Positions 13,401-24,292 of a stretch of DNA of 31,799 nt are shown here, in pieces. The notes under the pieces were generated by a model. The model made no database searches. It worked only from the letters and a program-made list of their open reading frames with translations, and was not told where the DNA came from. Positions within the stretch are counted from its first letter, which is position 1, and the number at the start of each line of letters is the position of its first letter. This DNA is from Didymodactylos carnosus (lineage: Eukaryota > Rotifera > Eurotatoria > Philodinida > Philodinidae): positions 1 to 31,799 of the forward strand of contig CAJNOQ010001424.1 of NCBI GenBank assembly GCA_905250885.1, read 5' to 3'. The translations under genes and the position numbers were made by a program.

Positions 13401-15466
13401 TCAAAGTAAAAATAAACCGATTTAAATGATTAGAAAAATCTCATTTATTTGTCTGCGCCATTGACAAAATTTAATAAATTGATTTTGACAATTCAAAAAA
13501 AAGAGAGAAAAAAAGAACGGAAATGAACATGCACTGACACAAATTAGAGAATAGACTGTGTTAGACTAAAAATGTTCTTTTCACACGCTATAGATCAACA
13601 TACACGAATCAGGTGTGATCAGATGCTTGTGTACCTGTTTTTTTCAACGTACCATATACTACCTTGTTGTTATGTCCTGTCAAAACTTTACATCAATTCA
13701 ATATTCAGTTCCAATATTCAAGAACTTGCTTTATAAAAGTTCAAGAATCTTATCATTAGAGAGAGTTCAGTTGTCTACTCATGTGTAATATTCGTTCCAT
13801 CTAGGATCACTATTTAATTTTTATGTTATTCTCATTGTCACTCCTCAGCAGGAAGACATTATATGAGTATCGTATTGAACTTGAGAGACTGAACTGTTGT
13901 TATTGTAGAATAGGTGAGAGACTAATTATAAAATAAATATATATTGTTCGTTTTGATTTCTCTCTCTCTCTCTCTCCCTCTCTCTATTGTCAAGAACAAT
14001 AGTTTTAGTTACATATTATTCAGACAACAAGACACATCAGTTTTATTGCTAAAACGTGTACAACATATCGTGATTGTTATTGTCTCGAACTGAAATGTTA
14101 AAGGTTACTTTTCTCAGAGCTAGATAAGTTGTCTCATCTGTCGCTTACTTTTATCCCGACTAGATAAACAAAAACGATGATGATGATAATAGGAAAGATT
14201 AAAAATACGTTCATTTTTTTCCTTTTCGATAATACTTTCGATGTTTACAATATACACGAAAGGCTCTACACCTTGGATTTAGTCGCCGATCATATAAAGA
14301 ATAGAAAACAGAGCATTCTATTGTTATCATCAAATTATATATTCTATATACAGCTCATTTAATCGAACACATGTTCAATTTTTAATCATCAATTGTATTT
14401 TTTTGACTTAATTATCCTTGACAAATGGTGATTAGACATCTATAGCCTGTAACCGTTTGAAAAACAAAAGATATGGCAGCAAAATTATTTATGTTTGAAT
14501 TTGTTGCTGTCATTTGTGACACCTATTAGAAAAAAAAATGAAATAGAAACCCTATTCTTGAACTAGTTATTAGTATTGAATGTTTTTGCTAAAATTTCGT
14601 CTACAGATTCATTTTACTATATGAATTCAATATGCGGCACTTGTAACGATACTATTGTGATAAAATCCTATGTATATGTACGGTTATCATTTAAAAATTA
14701 GCTATTGTTGTCCGTCTTGATCTTAATTAACTCTATAAATAAAAGAAGAAAATAGTCAATGTGAAATGAGGGGAATAAAATATATTTAAATTGTAGTTTA
14801 TGTGTGAGTGTATTTCATCTTTTGTTGAGTTTAATGAGATAAACGGTATATATATTGAACAATTAGATAAAAGCATTTACGAGCCGCCCTTTTGTTATTG
14901 TTTCATTTATGTTTTAGAGTTCATCGAATCGTATCTATCAATATTCGGTTAAAAAAGCTGATATTAAACAATGGTCCGATTTTAATTACTCGGAAAAAGT
15001 AGGTTTAAAATCATTTTTGAAAATAATTCAGCAAAATAATTTTTGCTTATTCTATCTTTAGGTTGAACGTTATTTAACACATTTAAATCAAAATAATAAT
15101 GGTAAAGCGGCTGTTGTTATTCAACAGCCCATTCCTTATATTCCTCCGACAACAATAGTAAATGATTCATTGTCTGATGAAGGATGTTATGGTAGTTCAG
15201 ATATATCCGATCAAAATGATTGTCATAAATTACATTCAAACCATTTGCACAGACACCAGATACAATCAAAACCTTGTATAAGACTTTCTGTATATGATGA
15301 TCGACCACCATCATCAATTATGTCGACTACAAACCAATATCAAAATAGTTTTAAACGTTTTGAACAATTGTATTTATTAACAGCAGAAAATAATAAAAAT
15401 CAACCGTCGCCACATTTAAACGATACAAATACATCGGCATTCACATCAGATAGTCTCTATGTATAG
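10407..15466 (+). CDS. Protocadherin-like cadherin, 8 exons, about 828 aa
   Basis: A type I membrane adhesion protein. I read the exons as 10407-10746, 10809-11130, 11201-11457, 11519-11671, 11727-11970, 12029-12713, 14918-14998 and 15062-15466. Every junction is GT..AG and keeps frame, totalling 2487 nt with a TAG stop. The start is the first ATG that gives a signal peptide (residues 1-20, MLLISILLLLFV...); a TTTTAG acceptor-like site lies 18 nt upstream and could serve a 5' UTR exon or trans-splicing. Five cadherin repeats are bounded by calcium linkers at residues 113-122 (EDINDHTPTF), 221-229 (DINDNAPIF), 327-335 (DVNDNQPQI) and 439-448 (DCNDNAPEIV). LDRE (187-190), MDYE (293-296), FDYE (404-407) and DxD motifs support this. 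EC1 carries the protocadherin-style RIDREELC. EC5 is degenerate. A membrane helix spans about 569-597. The 230-residue tail includes SDEGCYGSSD and ends LYV, which could be a class II PDZ ligand (inference). Confidence 0.93.
12714..14917 (+). other. Long intron 6 of the protocadherin gene (2204 bp)
   Basis: The donor is GCG|GTATGT and the acceptor is GTTTTAG|AGTTC. The gene's other introns are 55-70 bp, so this one is more than thirty times longer. It separates the exon carrying EC5, the membrane helix and the proximal tail from the two distal cytoplasmic exons. I see no nested gene. It contains GA- and CT-rich microsatellites. If retained, translation would add about 22 residues and stop at 12777-12779, giving a short-tailed isoform; an AATAAA at 13041-13046 could serve as a poly(A) signal for it (inference). 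Confidence 0.8.
13959..13985. repeat. (TC)n microsatellite in intron 6
   Basis: A TC dinucleotide run, interrupted once, inside the long protocadherin intron. Confidence 0.85.
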
Positions 15467-15534
15467 ACGCTAGAGCATTCTATTTTGTCCATTAGATAAA
15501 TTTTCTTTGTTTGTTTTATAATCTTTATACAAAA

Positions 15535-15550
15535 AATAAACTTAAATAAA
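15535..15550 (+). promoter_or_regulatory. Poly(A) signals of the protocadherin gene
   Basis: Two AATAAA hexamers at 15535-15540 and 15545-15550 lie 70-85 bases after the stop codon, a suitable place for 3' end formation. In AT-rich DNA the hexamer can occur by chance, but the doublet fits the position expected. Confidence 0.55.
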
Positions 15551-18080
15551 AATTTCTGATATTAAGAATTAGCTTTATATTTAGAGAATTAATACCTGAT
15601 TCTGGGTCTATTAATACAACTATTATAATTATACACCAAATATAAGACAAAAAAAGAAGACAAAGATCTAACCTTTTAGTGGGTGCCTAGTGATATACAC
15701 AACGAATAATTTTAACATTAGATAAATTTTCATACGATCATTAAAGGTGTAAAGCCGAAAAAAAGGATGAATGTGGTGAGAAGGTGGTTAACACAATAGA
15801 CGTCAACGATACACAGGTAGCATATCCACAGGGACACATATCAGAGAAAAAAGAAGTGTTACAAGACGGACTCAGAAAATTGTAACGATAAATCCAGATC
15901 GTCAGAAAAGAGATCTAGAATAGAATTTTTCGCGTTGCTATTGAACCACATAGAATCTATTTCAATGATTTAGAAAGAAATAGTTGTTTTCTAGAAACAA
16001 ACGAGTGGATTTTCTTCTTTTATTTGTTACAGCGGCTGTACGCGTATGAAGTGATATTTTAAATAATTTTCGCAGGTATTTTGAAAGTAAATTGTTAGAT
16101 TTAAGGAGCTGACGGCTTATAAAAGGTGAGAATTACTTTTTATTTCATAATCAGCAAATTGCTATGTCTTTTTTTACTGTGAATTTTATTTTTTTCTTCA
16201 TCTTTGACTTGTATTCATATTTTCATATAATGCTTGGCTACATCAGATAATATGATTTCCGCTATTCAGCTACTTTGTTATTACATCACTAGTATCAATC
16301 GAACTAAGAGATTCAACACGATGGTCTCTGCAAAAGTGTATAGATAGTAATCAGAAAATACTATCATTAGAAGTGACCTAAATGAGTTATATTATCTGAA
16401 CTTTTTCTATCATTCAATTTACTTGTTTGTTTTGAAATCTTTTATTCGCTCACTTTTCTTCGAAACTGTATTATGTGTATTAATGGTGATAATGTAGATG
16501 AAGCTCTAATACGTTAGTACGAAATCTCTCATGTTCGCTTGTTTTATTTATAGTAAAAAGCGGGGTCAGTGTTTCAATATTCAAGTTTTAGACGTGACTA
16601 CACAACGGAACAAGTGTATTTTATCAGGGGAAGTTTGTTCAGACTTTGATGGAAAATGAGATGTTTTATGGTCTAGATGGTGTAAATCAATACATTGTTG
16701 GTACTTCTGTGTAGCAGTAATACAGTATCTCACTCATCAATTTACTAAAATCTGTTATAATGTATTGCGCATTCGCAATGTTCTCACCAGCGTACTGCCG
16801 TTCTAGTATTTGTTCTTATCCAAGAAAAGATAATCGATAAATAATTTAATGAGGATGTTTTGATGATGAAAAACTTCCACTTTACAAATACATTCAGTCA
16901 ACAACACTTTATATATTCAAGAAGCTTCGAGTATTTTTGAAGCTGTTATTCTGTTATTGTTTTTCTACTGTTTTCATGCGATATATCTGTTTGATCGAAG
17001 AAGAACATTGTAAAACACTAAACGAAGCCATTCTCGTGACACCATTTAAATAGTTGAACCGACTATAAATTTAACTTGAATCATAATGAATGATTTTTGT
17101 TGTTGTAATTTGTTGAGTATGGACATGTGTTTTTGTTAAATATTTTGTGTATGAGTGAATATCTCGCGTGATCATCAAAATTTATAAACATCAAAAACTA
17201 TTATAGTTAAAAGTCTATGTATATTTCTAATACAATAATTAAAAGATATATTTTACTGACAAAATATGATTTGTCTTTATGTGTTCAACTATTTTAATTA
17301 TGATGAATATTGTTGCACGAGAAGAAACACAAAGGGTCAGAAAATGAAAGTTTGTGTGTTGTTAACAATGTCACGAAAAGTAGTAAATTATATACACATT
17401 GAGAAAACTTTGAAGTTCATTTTATAATGCTTGATATAAGTAATTTATAGGAGCATTTACTCAAAACGAAATCAATCTTAAGTAAATTACAAAAACAATT
17501 TGGCTCGTAATAACACATTTATATTAGAATTTGTTACATGTAACCGTCGTTGTTTAAGGATATATTCAGTGGATTTAGCACAAATATAGGTAATTTTCGA
17601 ATGCAGTTAGCAAGAAAAATATTTTCTAATCAAAACTATGAAGTCATTTTCGTTTAAATGTGTTGTGGTTAAACAACAGTTTAGTGTTTATCTTAATCAA
17701 TTGAGTGATTTAACACAGAAAAATTGTTTTATAGAAAGTCAATATTGATACTTATTATCATGATATATATTTGAATCAAAATCGAGGGGCATGCTCATCA
17801 TACAGTGAGTAATTTAACCAGCAATGTCAGCTAAAACCTTATATTCTTTATTATTTGAAATGATGATAAGTAATTCGATATTCATAAGTAAATAGGAAGT
17901 AATTAGACAAATTATACAAAAATAACAAACAAGAGAGGAAAGACATTTTCTTGATGGAAAAGAGGAACATAATATTTAGTACGAAAACTGACATCATAAA
18001 ATTCATTCAGTGTTACTTCTATCGATAGAAATTTTCTGATAAATAGTTACCGGTTTTCCTAGGTTTTTTGACCTAACGCA
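15551..18080. other. Gene-free intergenic region
   Basis: No open frame, domain or splice chain is supported in about 2.5 kb. The base composition is AT-rich, like the 5' flank. Confidence 0.55.
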
Positions 18081-18460
18081 CTACGAAACGCGTTTGAATT
18101 CGTTAGACAGAAGTAAATACTGTTAAACGCGTAATATATTAACGCGTTTAGATGCGTTAATCAACAGTGAACGCGTTTAAATACGTTGGAACTAAACGCG
18201 TTTGGCTGCGTCAAAAACTAGTAGAATGCTGTCAAAATAAACGCGCCTTGAAGCATCCAAAAGGCTAACGCGTGCGAACGCGTTTAGATGCGTTAGTGTA
18301 CCTCAACTGCTGCTAAACGCGTCAGAAACGCACGCATTTAGATGCATTTACTAAAATACCGTGTTTGGCAGTGCAGTTCGGTACCTACGATGCTGCGGAA
18401 CGCGTTTGAATATATTTCATACAAACTACTGCTAAACGCTTCAGATTCTAACGCATTTTT
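18080..18460. repeat. Degenerate ACGCGT-containing repeat cluster
   Basis: ACGCGT occurs at 18088, 18127, 18142, 18171, 18196, 18268, 18278, 18317 and 18400, nine times in about 320 bases, with near-matches such as ACGCGC at 18241. Most copies sit in a longer unit resembling AACGCGTTTAGATGCGTTA (best at 18141-18159 and 18277-18295). Spacing is irregular, so it is not a clean tandem satellite. One further ACGCGT lies at 18735. The cluster is strikingly CpG-rich against its surroundings. It could be a decayed satellite, part of a transposon, or a protein-binding cluster; ACGCGT is the MluI cell-cycle box core in fungi, but no such role is shown here. Confidence 0.75.
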
Positions 18461-19018
18461 ACACGACAAGCAGCGAATGCATTCATTCATGTAAGAAAAT
18501 TGAGTCTTAGCGGAGTTTCAGCCAGGTACATTGTACAGCGTTGGGACGCCTAAGAATTTGCCTCCAAAGACATATTCATAGGCAACGAGAGCATCGACTC
18601 ACTAAGTCACTCATTATGAAACGATAAAAAGAAACAGTAAATATGTCAAGTAGTAGAGGAGCGATTCTTAAATGACGGTCGATTCAGGAGGGCTATAAGA
18701 TAGAAGGGAGGGCGGATAAGCGCAAAAAGTACTCACGCGTCTCAGTTTTTCAAATTTTCCATTTCTAGAACCCCAAAAAGTCTTAATAGCCATTCCAGAA
18801 ATAGAATTTGACCCAGGAAACTAACGAAAACAAAGAGTATTTCTAAATCTTGTCGTAACTTTCTAATCAACTTGAAGTCTGTGGCACCCACGGTTTCCTT
18901 TTTTAGAAATTCTATCCTGCAAACTAAGTCTTGCAGAAAAAATTTCACGAATAAAAAACTTCAGACTTGTGTCGATCTTCTTAGACGAAGAGAATAAGAG
19001 TTTTTAACAAAGAAAACA
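18461..19018. other. Unassigned region between ACGCGT cluster and transposase remnant
   Basis: The stretch is less AT-rich than the protocadherin flanks and may be non-coding transposon sequence adjoining the remnant on the minus strand. A 68-codon minus-strand open frame (18742-18948) matches nothing I recognise and I do not call it a gene. Confidence 0.4.
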
Positions 19019-20242
19019 CTAGGAACTTTCACACAATGTAGGAAAACGAAAAGCAGCAAAGAAATGTGGTTTGTCTTCATTATAATAAACAAGTTTTTCA
19101 ACTCTTTCATTGCTTTTTATATAGAGTACAGTATTTGTTCTGTAGCCAAATTGTACATTTCGACAAATGACAATTCTTTTATGAACAGATAGATGTAGTT
19201 TTTTTACAATCACTGGTTGTTGCACCTGATATAACACAATATTCTTGACATGAATAATGTTGCTGATAATTCCAACAAAAGTTTGACTTTTGATTTTGAA
19301 TAGAATACAAGAATCATCGAATTTTTTACCTTTTGCGAATGCTGCGATGGTGAATCTGACAGATCCAATATATGGCGTTGAATACAAAGTAACTTTTCGA
19401 ATGTCAATACTAGAATAAATTTCGTCCAGCTCCGACTGATCGACTTTTCGTTTAAAATGCACTTTTAGTGTAGACAATGCTGTTGCTGTGGCATTCAACG
19501 ATAGTCGAATACGTTTAGTTGCTTGAACGCTGTGAAGAAGATCTTTGATTTCACAATTAATTGACGATGTACTTAGGAGAAACTGGGTTGAAGACATTGA
19601 GATTGCTCTTTATCTCGGATGCGTGATTCTTCGTACAGTGAACTGTAGAGGTAATCAACCTTAAAGAGAGATAGCACACATAGAACTGTAAACCTGTTTA
19701 AGTTTGCTACATTTCAGCATACTATAGATCCGTCAATATATCTCTTTTACTAAAGACAGTGCCTATCGTAAAAACACACATTTCTTACCTAATACTCCTT
19801 CGAAGTTGAAGATTGAATAACTTGACCATTGACTGTAATCAGCTATTGACGGCTGATGTATATGGATACAGCATGTGAATATTTTGAACATTATGTCTTG
19901 TAGAGCAGAAATGAGGGAACAGATCGAGGAATTCACGTAGTAAAAGACGAACTTCATATATTTGGCTTTCAATCAGATGTTTTGATTCAACGTGAGCAGC
20001 AAAAGTAGATGATCGTAGTAAGGTTTTTTTCAATACATTTTGAAAAGAGAGGAAGCCAAAAAGTAACACCATTCGTTGTTCGTTAGCTTTAAACCGATAA
20101 TCTAAGAAAGTATAAGGAGCACGAACCATTGTTGAAGGATAACGATATTTTTAAGATTCTCGGTGATTTTGTTGATCTGAGAACGACTAGACCATTCTTC
20201 ATCACGATATTCCGGATTAAACCATAAACAGAGCTGCCGTTC
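19019..20242 (-). pseudogene. CMC/CACTA-like DNA transposase remnant (C-terminal part)
   Basis: Three minus-strand segments read in order from 20242 down. The first (from about 20242, after a TTTAG acceptor-like site) contains LWFNPEYRDEEW. The second (20129-19839) contains RAPYTFLDYRFKANEQR followed by NVQNIHMLYPYTSAV. The third (continuing to about 19789 in another frame) contains YSQWSSYSIFNFEGVLG, then a GTAAG donor-like site. From memory of family pattern, this order (LWFDxxY; RAPRSLxxRxxWKASExR; NIHxLxHL; WxxSxFxFExxNG) is that of animal CMC/CACTA-type transposase proteins related to the DUF4218 region. A 192-codon frame (19019-19597), ending in FRFPTLCESS, would be the downstream tail. 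The gene is broken: frames shift near 20130 and near 19850, and no acceptor beyond 19789 joins in frame. The catalytic N-terminal half is absent. Confidence 0.6.
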
Positions 20243-20448
20243 CTAAACGATAACAATTGGAAAGTTCGCCTATTACTTAGAGAGGCTTGTATGTATCAGA
20301 AAGCAGCAGAAAAAAAATTCTTCTTTAGCTTTGAGTAGAGCGTACTCTACTCCTCATACTACTTAAGCTCTAAAATTAATAGTATCTACATTAAAGACTC
20401 TTCTATAGAGTACTTACAAATACGCCGTGGTACAAGTTATGGAGAGAG

Positions 20449-21110
20449 TCAAACAGCATTTTCATCGACTATTAATTTTGGTAGTGGCACAAATCTTTTT
20501 ATCCTTTCTAATTTTCTTGCGATCTGTTCATCACAATAAAATTTCTCTTCAAAGACATCAATCAGAATTAATTTTATATCATCATCACTGGCTGGTGAAA
20601 TTCTTGAGAGCTGTATATAACCACGTCCTGATCCGAACAATGTTTCTGTGCAACAAACTAATTCTTTAACAGTTGCACCTTGAATTTTATCAACTGTTGC
20701 TGCCCAAGCTAGTTTAATGGCAAGCTGTTGACCAAGATATTGACTTCTACCATTCACCGGATTATTTTCATCAGGTTCAACATTTGTTCTTTTAACACAA
20801 ATTGTACCTAAATTACGATTGTTGTCTATGTTCTATACCAACTCGTTCTTCTTCAGATCTTAAGACTATCTTTACTACTGCTGTTTCTTCATCATTATAC
20901 AAGAAATTAACAGTGGTACAGAAGCTACCATTAGCAAAGCCATCTGGAATGTTCGGATTTCTTGTTAACATTACTCTAGCACCAACTCCCAATCCTAGTG
21001 TATCTAGTGTTATACGATCGGATCTTGCAGATTTTTTTTTGAGCGGTGGTATTTTGACTATTTCTCTGCAAACTTCTTTTAACAGTTTATTCGTCAGAAG
21101 TTACTGGCAG
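20449..21110 (-). pseudogene. Helitron / PIF1-type helicase C-terminal remnant
   Basis: Minus-strand protein matching the last third of Helitron Rep-helicases and PIF1 helicases (superfamily 1B, 5'-3' DNA unwinding during rolling-circle transposition). The upstream segment (about 21090-20830) reads REIVKIPP then LGLGVGARVMLTRNPNIPDG, the region before motif V. The downstream segment reads NPVNGRSQYLGQQLAIKLAW, then TVDKIQGATV (the SF1 motif V region) and GYIQLSRISP (motif VI, whose Arg contacts ATP). It ends in a stop at 20449. A frameshift near 20825-20840 separates the two parts, and an in-frame stop lies at about 20833-20835. Helicase motifs I-IV and the Rep nuclease are missing. It lies 0.2 kb upstream, in reading direction, of the CMC-like transposase remnant. 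The two belong to different transposon classes, so their adjacency reflects nested insertion. Confidence 0.8.
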
Positions 21111-21569
21111 GATGGTTAAAGAATCTAGCGATATAAGAAAGAGTTAACGTTTTACTAAAGCAATAGTTCTCAGATTCGTAACCAGTATCACGGACTTAAC
21201 AAATTCGAGTATATTTTAGCTCAATTATAAGTAGAGAAGACAAATATGCTCTCGTGTGGATGCACAGATCATTCACTTGATTGTTTCGAGAGAAAAGAGC
21301 TCGACAGTTCCGATTTTCACCATTCAAAAGAGCAAACTTTAGGAATTTTTTCATAACCAAAATCTTTCTTAGAAGAGTTTTCTGAGATAGGTTTTATAGA
21401 AGATCTTTGGAAAACTAGGCAGTGTGCGAAACTTTTCCAATAAGATTGTATTGATTTTTTTCATACGCTGATGGCCCGAGGTGTTCTCTTCAAAATGAGA
21501 GTCAAGCGAGACCTTGATTTTCCGTGATTCGTGCGCTGTATTGAATTTCCTACGAGTCTCAGGGCTGGC
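21111..21569. other. No gene seen; possible transposon-derived non-coding sequence
   Basis: There are no open frames with recognisable content. From about 21450 to 21570 the sequence is richer in G+C than its neighbours and may be a transposon end, but I find no matching inverted terminus. Confidence 0.35.
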
Positions 21570-21764
21570 AACACCTTGTACAATTACTTGATGTAATTGT
21601 GAATAATTATGAAACCATAAATGTTCACCGGATGCTATTAATAATTGATTAAGTGTATCAAATAAAATGATTTTTGATGATAAATTAACTAAATCATTTA
21701 TTGATGATGCTAATAGTAGAGCAGCTAATGGTAATTGTTTACTTATGGTTGACGATATTAATTC
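21570..21764 (-). pseudogene. HEAT/ARM-like repeat protein fragment, inverted
   Basis: The minus frame is open from 21764 (just after two stop codons) for about 65 codons. It has a strongly coding look: AT-ending codons and amphipathic helices such as LPLAALLLASSINDLV and FDTLNQLLIASGEHLWFHN. There is no start codon, and past about 21570 the composition changes. The plus strand is full of stops, so the minus strand is the coding one. It resembles the helical-repeat style of the plus-strand fragment starting at 21849 and may be an inverted piece of the same or a related gene. I cannot assign a function. Confidence 0.45.
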
Positions 21765-21848
21765 TTATCATAAACGATCAAAATCATATTGTTTCCAACT
21801 GTAAGACTTTAATGCATTTATACATGACCGTTCAAATCATATTCTTCA

Positions 21849-23190
21849 ATGAGGCAGCAGTTGATGTTTGATGTATATGTCGAGTCTGGTGAATTTGCTG
21901 ACGAATTAAGAAAAAATATATCTTTAACACTATTTGCATTTAGTTATCTTTTATTACCATCACCATTAAATGCACTACGTATATTATTAGCGACAAGTAT
22001 AAATATATCAGTAAAAAATATAGATCCAAATATATTATCATTAATTATTGCCATATATGGTGGTCTACATCTACATGAACAAATCAATAGTGATAATAAA
22101 AAAATGTCTGTTATTACATTTTTACCATTACATATACATTGTGATTCATCACTGACACCAATTTTAATTGAATATTTTAATAGTATCCATAATAATAAGA
22201 CGAAAATTAAAATAATTATCATTTGTATTATTGAAATATTGCAAACTAATTATCGTCATTTATTCAACAAACAACATTTGAATATAATTTATAATCATTA
22301 TTAATTGAGACATTAAATGCATTATCAAAAGATTTATCTTGTTTAACACGCACAATACTTGTTTATACTTTTACTTAAATTTGAATATAAAAAATTAACA
22401 CTGAAATATATACATTCAATGATTCTTTAGTAAATCAAAATATTGATTTACTTGAAAATAATAATAATCAAAATCATACTATTTAACACATTTGACAATA
22501 ATTGAATTCGATTCCTCTTTAATCGACGCTCTGAATAAAAATGATACAAAGTTAATAAAAAAAAGTTAAAGTTAATTAAAATTCTGCAACATTACCGTAC
22601 AATTGAATTATCTGCACGTTCTTTGGTAGAAAATTGGTTAAAATACAATGATAAAAATAATATACTCAGTCATTTATCTTATCATGCGGCATTATTATTA
22701 GCACAATCAAATATATGGAATGCAATTATTGCAAATATATTGTGTGATTTATTAATATGTGATAATGATTATTTTCATCAACATACAGAAACAATATTAA
22801 ATTTTGAGGATATAAAATTAACAACAAATTTAACGTTTGATACTATTTTAATATTCATAAAACATTCTATACAATATCGTACACAATCAGCATCAGCATC
22901 AGTACGTTTACTATGGCTATTTGAATCAGTTAAATTTGATCATATTGAACATTTAAAAACGATATTTAAATTGAAAAAACAGCGTATACAGTTTATGATA
23001 CGAAAATTTTTTTTATAATAATTTAGAAACAGTAGCCACATATAAAAAATTTATATTATTAGGATATCAATTAGATGTATCTTTATTGTTTTGTATATGC
23101 CATCTTTCTAATACAATAATACACTATTATTTTTCATTATTAATGGGTGGTGTTGTCGATGATGATGATGATGTCATAGTAGAAAGGTAG
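21849..23190 (+). pseudogene. Decayed HEAT/ARM-like helical repeat protein
   Basis: Two long plus-strand open frames (21849-22304 and 22623-23018) are joined by a stretch that keeps coding-like runs in shifting frames, such as LIETLNALSKDLSCLTRTIL after 22304 and TIELSARSLVENWLKY before 22640. After a run of T at 23008-23016 the coding sense moves one frame and continues (FILLGYQLDVSLLFC... IVER) to a TAG at 23188-23190. The protein is mostly amphipathic helices of about 40 residues, as in HEAT/ARM solenoids, including ALLLAQSNIWNAIIANILCD. Rotifers carry many NACHT-plus-HEAT proteins of this style, but I see no NACHT motif here, so the family is only suggested. At least three frame disruptions mark it as a pseudogene or a badly assembled gene. 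Confidence 0.5.
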
Positions 23191-23399
23191 TAGCCTTAGC
23201 CTATGGATTAGTATTAGTGATAGTATCAAAAGTCTGATAAAGAATAGTTAATAATAACCACCTGAATAAGAATAGTTCCATGGTTCAAAGGAACCAAAAA
23301 TTAACAAAATTAGAAAATCATATTTATAAGTTCAAAACCAAATATAATGAAATTCGACAAATGTCGTTCGAAAAAGTGGCCGAGAGAAGAACACTTTCA

Positions 23400-23592
23400 A
23401 AAGCGATCCCTTGTGGCGCTGATCCTATTTGTAGCGGTCTTTATTTGGTTTACTTCTCAAGTGACCACTGGGTAGCGCTTTGCAAGTGGTTTTCTGTAAA
23501 GCACTTTTCAAAGTGTTCTCCAGTTAAACACTTCAAAAGCACGGCAAAACAAGGCCGCTATAAATAGGATCAGCACCACTGGAGAGCGCTTT
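23400..23592. mobile_element. Foldback / MITE-like element, 193 bp
   Basis: The left arm 23400-23437 and right arm 23555-23592 are inverted copies. The core GTGGCGCTGATCCTATTTGT (from 23413) pairs with the right arm with two mismatches in the 25-base core; the outer parts AAAGCG..CTC also match. Between the arms, AGCACTTTTC and related AAGTG/CACTT motifs add smaller internal palindromes. There is no coding capacity and no clear target duplication. Confidence 0.65.
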
Positions 23593-23699
23593 CTTTTTTA
23601 CTCTGTGGTATAGCTCGAGATCTCCAGATTGTATTTTATCCGAATGGGAACGTTTTGGAGAGAAAAAAAGGGTATTCTCTAATAAGAAATTTACTCGTC

Positions 23700-23870
23700 T
23701 TTCCTTGTGCCTTTTCAACGTCCAAGGATGAGAAGCAGAGCTCTGGAAGTGTTAGACTTAATCCACAAAGTTGAGGCATCCTTCGTGGTTTGTATTGAAG
23801 TTGGAGAACTTTGGAATTCTTTTAAAATACCAGATTTTACTGTGTTTCATGAGGAAGGCTCGAATCGATG
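23700..23870 (+). pseudogene. LINE (non-LTR) endonuclease domain fragment
   Basis: LCLFNVQG (to about 23728) followed, after a one-frame shift, by RSRALEVLDLIHKVEASFVV, CIEVGELWNSFKIPDFTVF and HEEGSNRCG matches the beginning of an APE-type endonuclease as found at the N-terminus of LINE ORF2: a 'FNxQ' strand, an acidic 'xE' active-site position, and the 'GGV' region just lost. The frame breaks after about 23870 and the rest of the nuclease is missing. LINE reverse transcriptase fragments lie 3.5-5 kb downstream on the same strand, but intervening sequence includes an opposite-strand gene, so they are separate remains. Confidence 0.6.
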
Positions 23871-24292
23871 TGGAGAAAATATGTTGGGAAAACCCCATGT
23901 AGGGCTAAAAACAGAAAGCTCTATAACTTAGTAAATAAAAGAGATGAAAAGCTGAAATATTCCAGGAACAAATATCTTTACAGGACAATCATTTCACCTT
24001 TGAAATATTTCCACTTTCTGACTTTTTCAAATAAAATTCTCCAAACCTTGATTATAAATTCTACTATCTCGTACAGAATTTCATGCTCAACTCGAATCCA
24101 CACTTTATGATGCCATTTGAACTAAACTTCGTCTCGTTTTATACAAGTGATGATTGATGGCAAAATCAATGAAGTGCATTAGAGAAAACGAGCAAGAATA
24201 AAATATATTTAAATAATGTTAGTTGATGCAATAAGCAAATGAAAGCTGTTACACTGAAAAAATAAGCACAAGTGTGCACGTAAAGTATTTCA

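Noticed and set aside
18080..18460. ACGCGT cluster considered as a CRISPR-like array or clean satellite
   Set aside because: Spacing and unit sequence are irregular and there are no constant repeats with unique spacers.
20802..21119. 105-codon plus-strand open frame
   Set aside because: It is antisense to the helicase remnant, whose recognisable motifs are on the minus strand.
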